64,000 bases of DNA from positions 1 through 64,000 of the forward strand of contig JAAFIR010000031.1 of assembly GCA_013297885.1 (NCBI GenBank), given 5' to 3'. The notes beneath the pieces are model-generated. The model ran no database searches and had not been told where the DNA came from. It saw only the letters and a list, made by a program, of their open reading frames with translations. Origin of the DNA: Leptospirales bacterium. Its GTDB lineage: Bacteria > Spirochaetota > Leptospiria > Leptospirales > Leptospiraceae. The position numbers were made by a program, and so were the translations under genes. Below are positions 53,862 to 62,585 of the stretch, piece by piece. Each line of letters starts with the position of its first letter. Positions within the stretch are counted from its first letter, which is position 1.

Positions 53862-55889
53862 ATGAGTAATTTTAAAGCTACAGTTTTTAAAGAAGCTGAA
53901 GAAGTCGAAAGAATTGAACGAGAAGAAGTTGAAGTAATTGGTGATACAATTGACGAAAGTTTGAAACTTGCTGCTCGTCATTTTGGGAAAGAAATTTATC
54001 AGTTAGATTACGAAGTTTTGGAAAGAGGAAAAAAAGGTTTATTTTTTTCGGAACCCTACAGAATCAGGGTTTTTCCAGCTAGTTTAGAAGACAATTTAGA
54101 CGATTTAAGAGAATTAGATAAAAAATTATCAGATGGATCAGGAAAATTAATTTCCAAAGATTTACAAAATTTATTAACTCCTAAAGATGTAGATGCCTGG
54201 GTATGTATTAAATACTACCGTCATGGATTATACATGAAATACCACCCACCTATTGGAAATGGAAAAATAATTTCAACTCAAGAAGTCAATCGCCAACTAG
54301 GTCTTAGGGGATTAAACACTCTTAAAGAAAGTGACATTAGTAAATTTTTAAACGAAAACTCAGGAGAATTTGTAAGGTTTGGTGACTCCAAGTTAAAAGT
54401 ATTCCATGATGCTACAGTAAAAATTGAACTATCAGATGATAGAATGAAAGCATTTGCTACTTTTTATCCTCCTAAAGCTTCTGGAAAAGATTTAGAATTA
54501 TCTGATTTTATTTATGAACTTAAAAAAGAAGATATTGGATATGGAATTAAAGAAGATGTAATCAAAGATATGATTGAAAATGAATTATATGAAGAAACAA
54601 TTGTTGTAGCTGCAGGAGAACCACCGGTTCATGGAAAAAATGCCCAAATTGTATATCATGTAAGAACCGAAAAAAAAGTAACTCTTCGAGAAGATTCTTC
54701 TGGTAAAGTTGATTATAAAGATTTAGATTTAATTGAAAACGTCGTTGTAGGACAATTGCTTGCTGAAAAAATACCTGCTGAAAAAGGAAAATATGGTAGA
54801 GATTTATTCAACTCGGTTTTAGATGCAAAAGATGGTTTAGATGTAGTTTTACAACAAGGGAAAGGAACAATTCTATCTGAAGACAAATCCAAACTAACAG
54901 CTGAAGTTAACGGACAGGTTGTTTTTGCTGAGGGTAAACTTTCAGTTGAGACTGTTTATCGAGTGAGTGGTGATGTAAGTATGAAAACTGGTAACATCAC
55001 TTTCCTAGGTTCAATTATCATAACTGGAAATGTGGAAGATAACTTTCAAGTTAAAGCTTCAGGACATGTTGAAATATATGGAACTGTCCAAAAAGCATCA
55101 ATAGAAGCTGATGGCGATATTATTATTCGGCAAGGTGTTACTGGTAGAGGAGAAGCTAAAATTGAATCAACTACAGGAAATATTGTTTCTAAATTTTTAC
55201 AAGATGCTGTGATAATTACAGATAAAGATGTTATAGTTCAAGAAGTGATTATGAACTGTGATGTTAGTGCTGGTGGTAAGATTGTTTGTAAAGGTAAAAA
55301 AGCAAATATTATTGGGGGAAAACTTAAAGCAGGTGTATTAATCGCAGCTAAAAATATTGGCTCACCTTCAAATCCCACTACAGAATTAATAGTTGGTGTA
55401 AATCCTAAATTTATAAAACAAATCGAAGAATTTCAAAAGAAAATATTGGACACTAAAGATAGTTTAGATTCTTTGAGTAAAACTTACAAAACATTAAAAG
55501 CAAGACAAGAATCAGATCCAGAAGGTTTTTCAGAAGATCATTTGAGTTATTCAAAAAAATTAGAATCAGGTGTAAAAAAACTAGAAAAAAGAATCTCTGA
55601 ATACAATGTTGAAATTCAAAAGATAAATGAGCAAATGGAGACAGTTGGGGATCAAGGAAAAGTATTTTTTGAGAAAAAAATGTTTGGTGGAGTTTCAGTT
55701 AGAATAAAAAATGCTGAACCATATAAAGTTAAAAATGAAATACAATCTAAAACATTATTTTTATCAGAAGGAAAAATTCAAATGAAACCTTTTTCTGACC
55801 CAGATTCAGAAAAACCCTCAGGTAGAAGAGTTTCAAAAAAACCAACTACTAATGTAGGTTCATCAGATGTTTCAGAGAAGGAAAGTTAA
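53862..55889 (+). CDS. fapA: FapA family protein (DUF342, flagellar assembly protein A)
   Basis: 675 residues. N terminus (about 10-70) is a Jag-N domain ('ESLKLAARHFGKEIYQLDYE', then 'GLFFSEPYRIRVF'). The middle and C-terminal part (about 200-520) is the long parallel beta-helix of FapA/DUF342: 'GDVSMKTGNITFLGSIIITG', 'ASGHVEIYGTVQKASIEADG' and 'GGKIVCKGKKANIIGGKLKA'. Coiled coil at 520-600, then a Ser/Lys-rich end. FapA affects flagellar placement or assembly in other bacteria; nucleic-acid-like binding is debated. TAATG couples it to the next gene (1-nt overlap). Confidence 0.82.
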   Translation: MSNFKATVFKEAEEVERIEREEVEVIGDTIDESLKLAARHFGKEIYQLDYEVLERGKKGLFFSEPYRIRVFPASLEDNLDDLRELDKKLSDGSGKLISKDLQNLLTPKDVDAWVCIKYYRHGLYMKYHPPIGNGKIISTQEVNRQLGLRGLNTLKESDISKFLNENSGEFVRFGDSKLKVFHDATVKIELSDDRMKAFATFYPPKASGKDLELSDFIYELKKEDIGYGIKEDVIKDMIENELYEETIVVAAGEPPVHGKNAQIVYHVRTEKKVTLREDSSGKVDYKDLDLIENVVVGQLLAEKIPAEKGKYGRDLFNSVLDAKDGLDVVLQQGKGTILSEDKSKLTAEVNGQVVFAEGKLSVETVYRVSGDVSMKTGNITFLGSIIITGNVEDNFQVKASGHVEIYGTVQKASIEADGDIIIRQGVTGRGEAKIESTTGNIVSKFLQDAVIITDKDVIVQEVIMNCDVSAGGKIVCKGKKANIIGGKLKAGVLIAAKNIGSPSNPTTELIVGVNPKFIKQIEEFQKKILDTKDSLDSLSKTYKTLKARQESDPEGFSEDHLSYSKKLESGVKKLEKRISEYNVEIQKINEQMETVGDQGKVFFEKKMFGGVSVRIKNAEPYKVKNEIQSKTLFLSEGKIQMKPFSDPDSEKPSGRRVSKKPTTNVGSSDVSEKES

Positions 55890-56674
55890 TGGAGCTTTTA
55901 GCTTTAGTATTAATTAATTTGGTATTTGGATTTGTGCTATATTATGTTATTTCAATTAAAATGAATTCGACATTTAAAGATTACCAAAATAATAAATTAA
56001 AAAAAGAAATTCAAAACTTATCATTAGAATTTTACAAAGAGTCAGATAATTATTTAGCATTAATGGATTCAAGAATTACATCTTTAAAAAATTTATTACA
56101 AAAAGCTGATTCTATGGGAATTGATTTTAAAAAAATAGAAACCATTCCTGAAAAATCTCATATCCCAAAAGTTTCAAATAATTCAGATATTCAAAACAAA
56201 CCAATTCAAAAAGAATTAAAATTAACCAGATCTGATGATGAAGAAATTGAAGAGAGTAGTATTGGAAATTTTTTTGGTTCAATAGGAAAAAGTTTTAAAT
56301 CAGTTTTAGGTTTAGAAGATGAAAAACCAAATATCAAATTTACAACTAAAGAAAGAACATCTATTAATTTAAAAATTTCAGGTAATCCACTTCTAGAAAA
56401 AGACCAAGTAATTGACGAAACAAAACAAGATTTTAAAAAATTTTTAGCAAATTCAAAAGAATACCAAACAGATGATATTCAAGACAAAATATCTATTGAT
56501 GCAAATACTGTTTTAAAAGAAATTCCAAATAATTCTACAAAAGTAGAAAAAGTTGTTTATTTGTTAAAAAAAGGTTTTACTCAAATTGAAATTTCAGAAG
56601 CAATAGGGCTTGCAATTCCAGAAATTTCTTTAATTGAAACTATAAAAATGGAAAAGTTAAAAAAGAACTTATGA
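55889..56674 (+). CDS. Membrane-anchored protein with C-terminal HTH-like helices
   Basis: 261 residues. One N-terminal membrane helix (3-23), a charged coiled coil (about 28-75), a low-complexity linker and a final segment, 'KVVYLLKKGFTQIEISEAIG', 'LAIPEISLIE', that resembles a helix-turn-helix. The layout recalls the DUF6115-type Spirochaete/Firmicute proteins next to remA or flagellar genes. It starts on the last base of fapA's stop and shares 4 nt with remA, so all three are co-translated. Confidence 0.55.
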   Translation: MELLALVLINLVFGFVLYYVISIKMNSTFKDYQNNKLKKEIQNLSLEFYKESDNYLALMDSRITSLKNLLQKADSMGIDFKKIETIPEKSHIPKVSNNSDIQNKPIQKELKLTRSDDEEIEESSIGNFFGSIGKSFKSVLGLEDEKPNIKFTTKERTSINLKISGNPLLEKDQVIDETKQDFKKFLANSKEYQTDDIQDKISIDANTVLKEIPNNSTKVEKVVYLLKKGFTQIEISEAIGLAIPEISLIETIKMEKLKKNL

Positions 56675-56952
56675 GTTTTTTTAAAATCTTAAATATCGGC
56701 TTTTCGAATATTGTTATGGTAGAAAGAGTAGTAAGTATTATAAATGCAGATTCTGCTGCTGGAAGGAGACTTAGATCCGAAGCAAAATCAAATGAACTTT
56801 TAGTAGATGCTACAAACGGAAGAAAAACTCGTTCAGTCATTATTACTGATAGCAAACATTTGATTTTATCCAGTCTAAAAGTTGAATCATTAAGTAAAAG
56901 AGTTGAAAAGCAAGATAATTTAATTCAAGCAGAAGAAGAAGTCGAAGACTAA
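56671..56952 (+). CDS. remA: RemA/DUF370 regulatory protein
   Basis: 93 residues, DUF370 size. 'KILNIGFSNIVMVERVVSII' then 'DSAAGRRLRSEAKSNELLVD' and 'ATNGRKTRSVIITDSKHLIL' are the RemA hallmarks: an oligomeric DNA-binding ring with conserved Arg. In Bacillus it activates biofilm matrix genes; in spirochaetes its targets are unknown. The gene order remA-gmk is widely kept. The start overlaps the previous gene by 4 nt (ATGA). Confidence 0.9.
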   Translation: MSFFKILNIGFSNIVMVERVVSIINADSAAGRRLRSEAKSNELLVDATNGRKTRSVIITDSKHLILSSLKVESLSKRVEKQDNLIQAEEEVED

Positions 56953-56953
56953 A

Positions 56954-57529
56954 ATGTTATATATTATTTCCTCAGTAGCTGGTGGTGGCAAGTCAACTTT
57001 AATTTCAAAAATTTTGGAACGACATCCAAGTATTCATTTTTCGATTTCATTTACTTCTAGACCAATCCGAAAAAATGACGAACCGGGAATAAATTATCAT
57101 TTTGTATCCAAAACTGAATTTGAAAAATTAATTAAAGAAGATTTCTTTTTTGAATATGCACTTGTTCATGATAATTATTATGGTACACCAAAAAAATTTA
57201 TAGAAGAAGAAATTGCTAAAGGTAACAAAGTAATTTTAGACATTGATGTTCAAGGATTTAGAATTATCAAAAATAAATTTGATGATTTAATCTCTATTTT
57301 TATTTTACCTCCTAGTGAAGAGGTTTGGATAGCAAGACTAAAAAATAGAGGAACAGATAATGAAGAAGTAATTGAAAAAAGAATTAAAAATGGTCGTGAT
57401 GAATTAAAAGCAGTAAATGAATATGATTTTAGAATCATAAATGACAAACTTGAAACAGCAGTTGATGAGCTTGAAAAAATTCTTTTTTTAAAAGAAGATA
57501 GAATACAAAGGATTATAAATGAGTTTTGA
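56954..57529 (+). CDS. gmk: Guanylate kinase
   Basis: 191 residues. P-loop is 'SVAGGGKST' (7-15), a small variant of the usual GPSGAGKST. GMP-binding residues: 'SFTSRPIRKNDEPGINYHFV', 'FFEYALVHDNYYGTP' and 'KVILDIDVQGFR'. It phosphorylates GMP to GDP. It overlaps the cyclase gene downstream by 11 nt, so nucleotide supply and cyclic-nucleotide synthesis are co-translated here. Confidence 0.95.
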   Translation: MLYIISSVAGGGKSTLISKILERHPSIHFSISFTSRPIRKNDEPGINYHFVSKTEFEKLIKEDFFFEYALVHDNYYGTPKKFIEEEIAKGNKVILDIDVQGFRIIKNKFDDLISIFILPPSEEVWIARLKNRGTDNEEVIEKRIKNGRDELKAVNEYDFRIINDKLETAVDELEKILFLKEDRIQRIINEF

Positions 57530-58820
57530 TTTAGAAGTTAAAAAAAATTTTCAGAAAGAACTTGATCAAGAAATTTTTAAAAGTGAAATTTTAAGAGCTA
57601 AAATTTTAAATATTATTTTTTATGTTATTTCAATATTCTTTTTTGTTTTACCTACTTTTCTTGAAGATGAATATGTTAAAGTTTTTTCAAATCGAATTAA
57701 TAAATACATACCTCTCTCTTTTTTTTTAATTGTTGGAACTTATTTTTTAATCCTAAAAAATATTTTAACTAAATTTAAAAAGAATGAAAGACCAATTCCT
57801 GGCATTCCAAGATATATCAATGCATTTATAGAAACTAGCCTACCAACAATTTTAATAATACTCTTAATTTATATGAGACCTGATTATCCACTTTATAATT
57901 TAATTTCACCACCATTTAGTGCCTATTTTTTATTTATCATTCTATCTGGATTAAGACTCAATTTTAAATTATCTATTTTTACAGGTACAGTAGCTGGTGT
58001 AGAGTTTTTTTTATTAGCGATGTTTTTTAAAGAAAATAATTTCCCTGTTTTACCTACAGATTATACAATTAGTACAATTGGCTTTTTTATTAGATCATTC
58101 TTTTTTATTTTAGCAGGAACCGCTATTGGATATGTAACTTCTGAAATTGAAAAAAGGATTTTGCATTCATTTAGTTTACTCAATGATAAAAATAAAATCA
58201 CAAATCTTTTTGGTCAACATGTTTCACCAGAAGTAGTCGAAAAATTAGTAAACCAAACTGATTTTGTTTCTGAGATAAAGCATGTTAGTATTATGTTTTT
58301 TGATATAAGAAATTTTACTTCTTTTTCAGAAAAAAGAACTGCAACAGAAGTTGTAGAATATTTAAATCAAATTTTTAATTTCTGTATTGAAATAGTAAAT
58401 AAAAATAATGGAATTATTAATAAGTTTTTGGGTGATGGCTTTATGGCAGTTTTTGGAGCACCCATTTCAAATGGAAATGATGTCAAAAATTCTGTTATTG
58501 CTTCTTTAGAAATTTTGGAGAGAATTAAATTGGAAGTGAAAGAAAAAAATATTCCTGAAACTGGAATTGGAGTTGGAATTCATTCTGGAGAAGCAGTTAC
58601 AGGTAATATAGGTTCTAGCACAAGAAAAGAATACACAATTATTGGAGATGTTGTAAATTTAGCTTCGAGAGTAGAACAACTAAATAAACAATTTAATTCA
58701 AAAATTTTAATTACTGAAGATGTAAAAAATTCATTAGATCAAAACTTTTTAACAGAATATTTAGATGAAGTGAATGTAAAAGGTAGAGAGCAAAAAGTTA
58801 AGATTTATAAAATTGCTTAA
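57519..58820 (+). CDS. Integral-membrane class III nucleotide cyclase
   Basis: 433 residues. Six membrane helices in the first 210 residues ('ILNIIFYVISIFFFVLPTFL' first, 'IGFFIRSFFFILAGTAIGYV' last), then the class III catalytic domain with 'SIMFFDIRNFTSFSEK' and 'FLGDGFMAVFGAP', which provide both metal Asp. 'GVGIHSGEAVTGNIGSSTRK' is the dimer strand. It makes cAMP (or cGMP). The start is inside gmk by 11 nt; the 3' end overlaps the convergent gene by 4 nt. Confidence 0.85.
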   Translation: MSFDLEVKKNFQKELDQEIFKSEILRAKILNIIFYVISIFFFVLPTFLEDEYVKVFSNRINKYIPLSFFLIVGTYFLILKNILTKFKKNERPIPGIPRYINAFIETSLPTILIILLIYMRPDYPLYNLISPPFSAYFLFIILSGLRLNFKLSIFTGTVAGVEFFLLAMFFKENNFPVLPTDYTISTIGFFIRSFFFILAGTAIGYVTSEIEKRILHSFSLLNDKNKITNLFGQHVSPEVVEKLVNQTDFVSEIKHVSIMFFDIRNFTSFSEKRTATEVVEYLNQIFNFCIEIVNKNNGIINKFLGDGFMAVFGAPISNGNDVKNSVIASLEILERIKLEVKEKNIPETGIGVGIHSGEAVTGNIGSSTRKEYTIIGDVVNLASRVEQLNKQFNSKILITEDVKNSLDQNFLTEYLDEVNVKGREQKVKIYKIA

Positions 58821-59845
58821 AACTCTACTTTAATTGAGTTTAACATTTCTAGGATTTTTTCTTCGTGGTATTCTTTTTCTACTAAGTTTTCTGTGACAGT
58901 TATAACGACAGATGCACCATCATTTAGTTTTAATAAATAAAAACCTGTTTTGGAATATCTTGGTCTTATCACATCATAAAAAGTCCAAAAATGTCCTTTC
59001 CATTTTTTTTCAAATTCATTTTCACCTAAATATTTGATTTCTTCCATTTGACCTTGAGATTTTTCAAAATTTAAAATTTTTTCAAACTCGTCTTTTAATA
59101 TATCCAATTCTACGTTCACTAAAGCTTCAACATAAAACAATCTAATTTGAGGATATGAATTTACTTTTATGGAATCTGTGATTATGCCTAAAATTTGACC
59201 TGTTCCAGTTGATTCATCTTGTTTTAAATCTTTTGGGTTATGAAAATAAAATCCTTCTGGTTTTAAAATTTGAATTGGAACATCTTTATTTGTAGCAATA
59301 TTTGTTTTTTCATCTAATTCCCAATTTGAAAAATCTTTTTTTTCATTTGAATATTTAGATTCTAAAGATTTGTTAAAAAGAAAAATTTCAGAATATTGAA
59401 GATATTTAAAACTCAAAAGTCCATTTATAAAAATGGATACCCCAATCAAAATAATTTGGTAATAAACACGAAGTTTTAACACTCTATAAAATAGAAATAT
59501 ACAAACTATAAAAAACAAAAAAATAATTCCTGCTTGGTTATCAAAAAAACCAAAAAGATAAACAAGATAAATTCCAATTCCAAAATAGAATATTTCAAAA
59601 ACAGGGTGAAACTCATTCTTAAATAAAAATTTTAAAACTTGTATAAATATTAAAAAAGTGAGAATACTTATTACTAAAGTACTAAAAATCAATGCCAAAA
59701 TAGCAAGTATTGGAAGATGTTTTTCATGGTAATACAAAAAAGGTGCAGAAATAGATATATATCCAAAAAGAATTTTTTGTAAAAAACTTAATGAATCAAA
59801 CTTTTTTGTGAGTTTACCGATATTTATAATTAGGAAATTCAACAT
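58817..59845 (-). CDS. Membrane protein with C-terminal soluble domain, unknown
   Basis: 342 residues. Four or five membrane helices in the first 160 ('YISISAPFLYYHEKHLPILA', 'HPVFEIFYFGIGIYLVYLFG'), then a soluble alpha/beta domain ('EFEKILNFEKSQGQMEEIKY', 'RYSKTGFYLLKLNDGASVVI') outside or inside the membrane. No recognised family. Its ATG (59843-59845, minus) interlocks with the ATG of the plus-strand gene in the palindrome CATG. Confidence 0.5.
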   Translation of the reverse strand: MLNFLIINIGKLTKKFDSLSFLQKILFGYISISAPFLYYHEKHLPILAILALIFSTLVISILTFLIFIQVLKFLFKNEFHPVFEIFYFGIGIYLVYLFGFFDNQAGIIFLFFIVCIFLFYRVLKLRVYYQIILIGVSIFINGLLSFKYLQYSEIFLFNKSLESKYSNEKKDFSNWELDEKTNIATNKDVPIQILKPEGFYFHNPKDLKQDESTGTGQILGIITDSIKVNSYPQIRLFYVEALVNVELDILKDEFEKILNFEKSQGQMEEIKYLGENEFEKKWKGHFWTFYDVIRPRYSKTGFYLLKLNDGASVVITVTENLVEKEYHEEKILEMLNSIKVEF

Positions 59846-60506
59846 GCCAAACGCTAAAGACTTTTTATCAATTTTAGAAACCGATTACCATAATTTTGAA
59901 AAATACTTTAAATCCTTTTTAAATAACTATACAAAATTAACAAACTTTTTGGAAAGGATTTTTGCAGTACTGCCAATTGAATTAGTTGCAGTTTTGCTTC
60001 TAAGTTTGATAATTTTTTACATTCTAAATTCTTTAGTAAAAGATAGTTCTAAAATTAATTTTGTGGCTTCCCTAATAATCTCAACCTTAATTTTATATTT
60101 TGTTATGAAAGCCGGAATTTTAAATAAAAAGAAATTTGACACAAGTTTTAACCGTTTATTGATTTCACCTATTTTGATTTTGGGTTGTATTGTAATTTAT
60201 TATTTAGTAATTCAAGGTATAAAATCAATTATAGCAAGAATTCAAAAAAATAAAATTCAAAATCTTCAGAGTTTGGAAAAATCAATTTTTAATCTTCAAA
60301 TAACTTACAACCAAATTATGTCAGAATATTATGGATTAAGTGAAAAAAATTATTTTACGGATGATTTAAAAACAAAAATTTCTGATTTGGAAACTATTTT
60401 GACAAGAGTTAAAGTTATTCTAGAAAAAAAAGATAAACCTAAAATTGTTAAAGAAAATTCAGTAAAAGAATCTAAATTAGAAGAATCTGAAATTGTAAGT
60501 CAGTAA
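59844..60506 (+). CDS. Small membrane protein, unknown
   Basis: 220 residues from ATG 59844, with TAGGAA upstream at 59831-59836. An earlier in-frame start at 59808 would overlap the divergent gene by 38 nt and is less likely. Three to four membrane helices ('VAVLLLSLIIFYILNSLVK', 'SLIISTLILYFVMKAGIL', 'LLISPILILGCIVIYYLVI') are followed by a charged helix to the C terminus. No recognised family. Convergent with the CrtC-like gene (7-nt overlap). Confidence 0.55.
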   Translation: MPNAKDFLSILETDYHNFEKYFKSFLNNYTKLTNFLERIFAVLPIELVAVLLLSLIIFYILNSLVKDSSKINFVASLIISTLILYFVMKAGILNKKKFDTSFNRLLISPILILGCIVIYYLVIQGIKSIIARIQKNKIQNLQSLEKSIFNLQITYNQIMSEYYGLSEKNYFTDDLKTKISDLETILTRVKVILEKKDKPKIVKENSVKESKLEESEIVSQ

Positions 60507-61525
60507 CCTTTTAATTCCATATAACCTTTACCAGAAATCTTTTTATCTATTTTAGTTAAACTCGATTTGATTGCACCTTCCCAATAAACATTTCCAGTTG
60601 TCTCTAAAGCAATAAATTCTTGTTCTGAAAAAATTGGTTCTACTAAAATTTTGAAATCCAAAAATTCAATCTGCCAACTCAATTGGTATTTAATTTTAGA
60701 ATTTTTACTTTTCCAAAAATTTTCTAAACTTTTTATTTTGATTTGATTTTCTTTTTCAAAATAAAATTTCTCTTTTTTGGAATTTATATATGTGCCAAAA
60801 CTTTCAGGTTCAGAAGATTTATTTTTTCTAAAGTTAAAACACATTAAGCTTGAACCATCCTCAAAATTAATCCCAAACCAATCCCAAGAAACTTCGTTGG
60901 AACTTAAAGATGAATTTTTATTTGACTTACTCCATTCATGATCCATCCAAGTATATCCTGAAATGATTTCATAAGTTTTTTCGTTTAATACTAATTTTCC
61001 TCTTGGTTTTAAATTTGGTATTGAATAATAATTGGAATTGTATTCCGGAAATTTTCTACTCTTGGTAGAAAATCCATTTTTTCCTTGAAGTAAAATTTGG
61101 TCTGGTTCAGAACTGAGTTCTAGTTGAAGCGAAATTTTTTTATTCCTTGGATTTGCATTAATTAAAAATTTTGTTTTGTCTAGAATTTTTAAACTAAAAT
61201 CACCAGAACGAATTCCTGTCTTATCAAATCGAGCTAAATTACCAAAACCTCTTTGAATTGTTTGTGCAGTATAATGAATTTTATTATCTAAATCTGAAAT
61301 TGCAAAATGGACTGGAAAAACTTCAATTTCATCAGTTAATTTTCCTTTAAAAAAACTCAATTCAAAACCAAATTTTTTTCCATCACTAGACTCAACTTGT
61401 CCCACAAAATAAACCCATTCCACATTAAACTCATTATGAAAAGAATGATCTTTTGGAAAATCAAATGGTAAAAGAGCCGAGACAAAAATTAATTTTAAAA
61501 ATAAAAATCTTATTATTTGAGACAT
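60500..61525 (-). CDS. CrtC/AttH-like exported lipocalin-type protein
   Basis: 341 residues with an N-terminal signal ('LFLKLIFVSALLP', about 7-19). 'DHSFHNEFNVEWVYFVGQVE' and 'YTWMDHEWSKS' are the two blocks of the CrtC/AttH family; 'DWFGINFEDGSSLMCFNFRK' belongs to the same fold. Some members hydrate carotenoids; others (AttH) have no known reaction, so the substrate is open. Periplasmic. The next gene at 61565 shares direction with 39 nt between. Confidence 0.75.
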   Translation of the reverse strand: MSQIIRFLFLKLIFVSALLPFDFPKDHSFHNEFNVEWVYFVGQVESSDGKKFGFELSFFKGKLTDEIEVFPVHFAISDLDNKIHYTAQTIQRGFGNLARFDKTGIRSGDFSLKILDKTKFLINANPRNKKISLQLELSSEPDQILLQGKNGFSTKSRKFPEYNSNYYSIPNLKPRGKLVLNEKTYEIISGYTWMDHEWSKSNKNSSLSSNEVSWDWFGINFEDGSSLMCFNFRKNKSSEPESFGTYINSKKEKFYFEKENQIKIKSLENFWKSKNSKIKYQLSWQIEFLDFKILVEPIFSEQEFIALETTGNVYWEGAIKSSLTKIDKKISGKGYMELKGY

Positions 61526-61564
61526 TACTATTTAGACTACTCTGAAAAATTTGTTCTATTTAAT

Positions 61565-62293
61565 TTATTCTTGAATATCTGAATATTTTTGATCCATAAT
61601 TACAAAAATACTAAAAAGAATTAATAAAGAAGTATATAAAAAATTTTGGATTAAAATATAATATTCTTGAATTTGAAAAGTTTGATTTTCAACATTAAAA
61701 CTCTGAATAGATGTTCGAATGAAAAATAAGATTAAATTAATTCCGAGAAAATAATAGTATAAAATTTTTATCCATTTTAAAGTTTGAAAAAAATTTAACT
61801 TAGAGTTGTTTTCTTTTAATTGGACTATATTTTTACGGATTAAAATTACCGCTTTAAAATGATAATAAATTGCAAATATAACCCCAATTCTTGAATGAAT
61901 TTTTCCAAAGTAAGAAACATTTTCAAAAAGATTTAAAAATGGTATTTGATAAACATGGCTAAATTTTGATTCTTCAGATAGAGTGTAACAAAAAATTATC
62001 AAAACAGGTATCAAATGATATAAAAGAGATATATCGAATTTAGAATGGACTTTTGTAAAAGTATAAAAATACATTAGCTGTGGAAAAATCCAAGCATAAC
62101 TTATAAAACGATAAAAAATAGGAATTGTATTTTCAAAACTTTCTAATTTTGGTCTTGAAATAAAATGAGCAACAAAAATAAAAAAGCAAAACAAAATTAA
62201 ATTGCTCATTTCAAATTTTTTTTTAAAAAATTTATAAATTAACAACAATATTGAAAATAAAAGAATTCCAGTTCCTAAAATGATATTATTCAA
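61565..62293 (-). CDS. Seven-helix membrane protein, sensor-domain-like without output
   Basis: 242 residues with seven hydrophobic helices. The layout ('IFPQLMYFYTFTKVHSKFDI', 'SLLYHLIPVLIIF') is that of the N-terminal membrane domain of AraC-type regulators from Leptospira, but the protein stops right after the last helix and has no helix-turn-helix. A frame reaching such a domain was not seen upstream of the stop at 61565. It may be a complete stand-alone sensor or a truncated regulator. Confidence 0.45.
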   Translation of the reverse strand: MNNIILGTGILLFSILLLIYKFFKKKFEMSNLILFCFFIFVAHFISRPKLESFENTIPIFYRFISYAWIFPQLMYFYTFTKVHSKFDISLLYHLIPVLIIFCYTLSEESKFSHVYQIPFLNLFENVSYFGKIHSRIGVIFAIYYHFKAVILIRKNIVQLKENNSKLNFFQTLKWIKILYYYFLGINLILFFIRTSIQSFNVENQTFQIQEYYILIQNFLYTSLLILFSIFVIMDQKYSDIQE

Positions 62294-62424
62294 AAAATCA
62301 AATCCAAAACTATTTTTTATTAAGTAAGAATAGAAAGATATATTTTTTTAACTATATTTTTCCTTAATTTAGTATAAGAGAACTTCCTTAACAATTAATT
62401 CTTAAAGAAATCGAAAGTTTTTTA

Positions 62425-62585
62425 CTAATTTATAATTTCTCTTAATGATGGTTCATAAGTATTTATCCACTCTTCTTTTTTCCAAGGATGGCTTTTTGTA
62501 TTTTTATCTCCAAAAATTAGATAAAAATGAAATTCTCTTTCATTAAAGCTCAACCAGAAATCCTTTTTAAAATTTAATTTTTCTT
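62425..62585 (-). pseudogene. Coding remnant overlapping the end of the 62567-63310 gene
   Basis: A minus-strand frame ends at TAG 62425-62427 and reads upstream 'DFWLSFNEREFHFYLIFGD', 'KNTKSHPWKKEEWINTYEP' and 'SLREIIN', rich in Trp, Phe and Pro, as real proteins are. It has no start and overlaps the last codons of the upstream gene in the +1 frame at a run of T/A. It may be the true C terminus of that protein lost by a frameshift, or an unrelated remnant. Confidence 0.45.
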
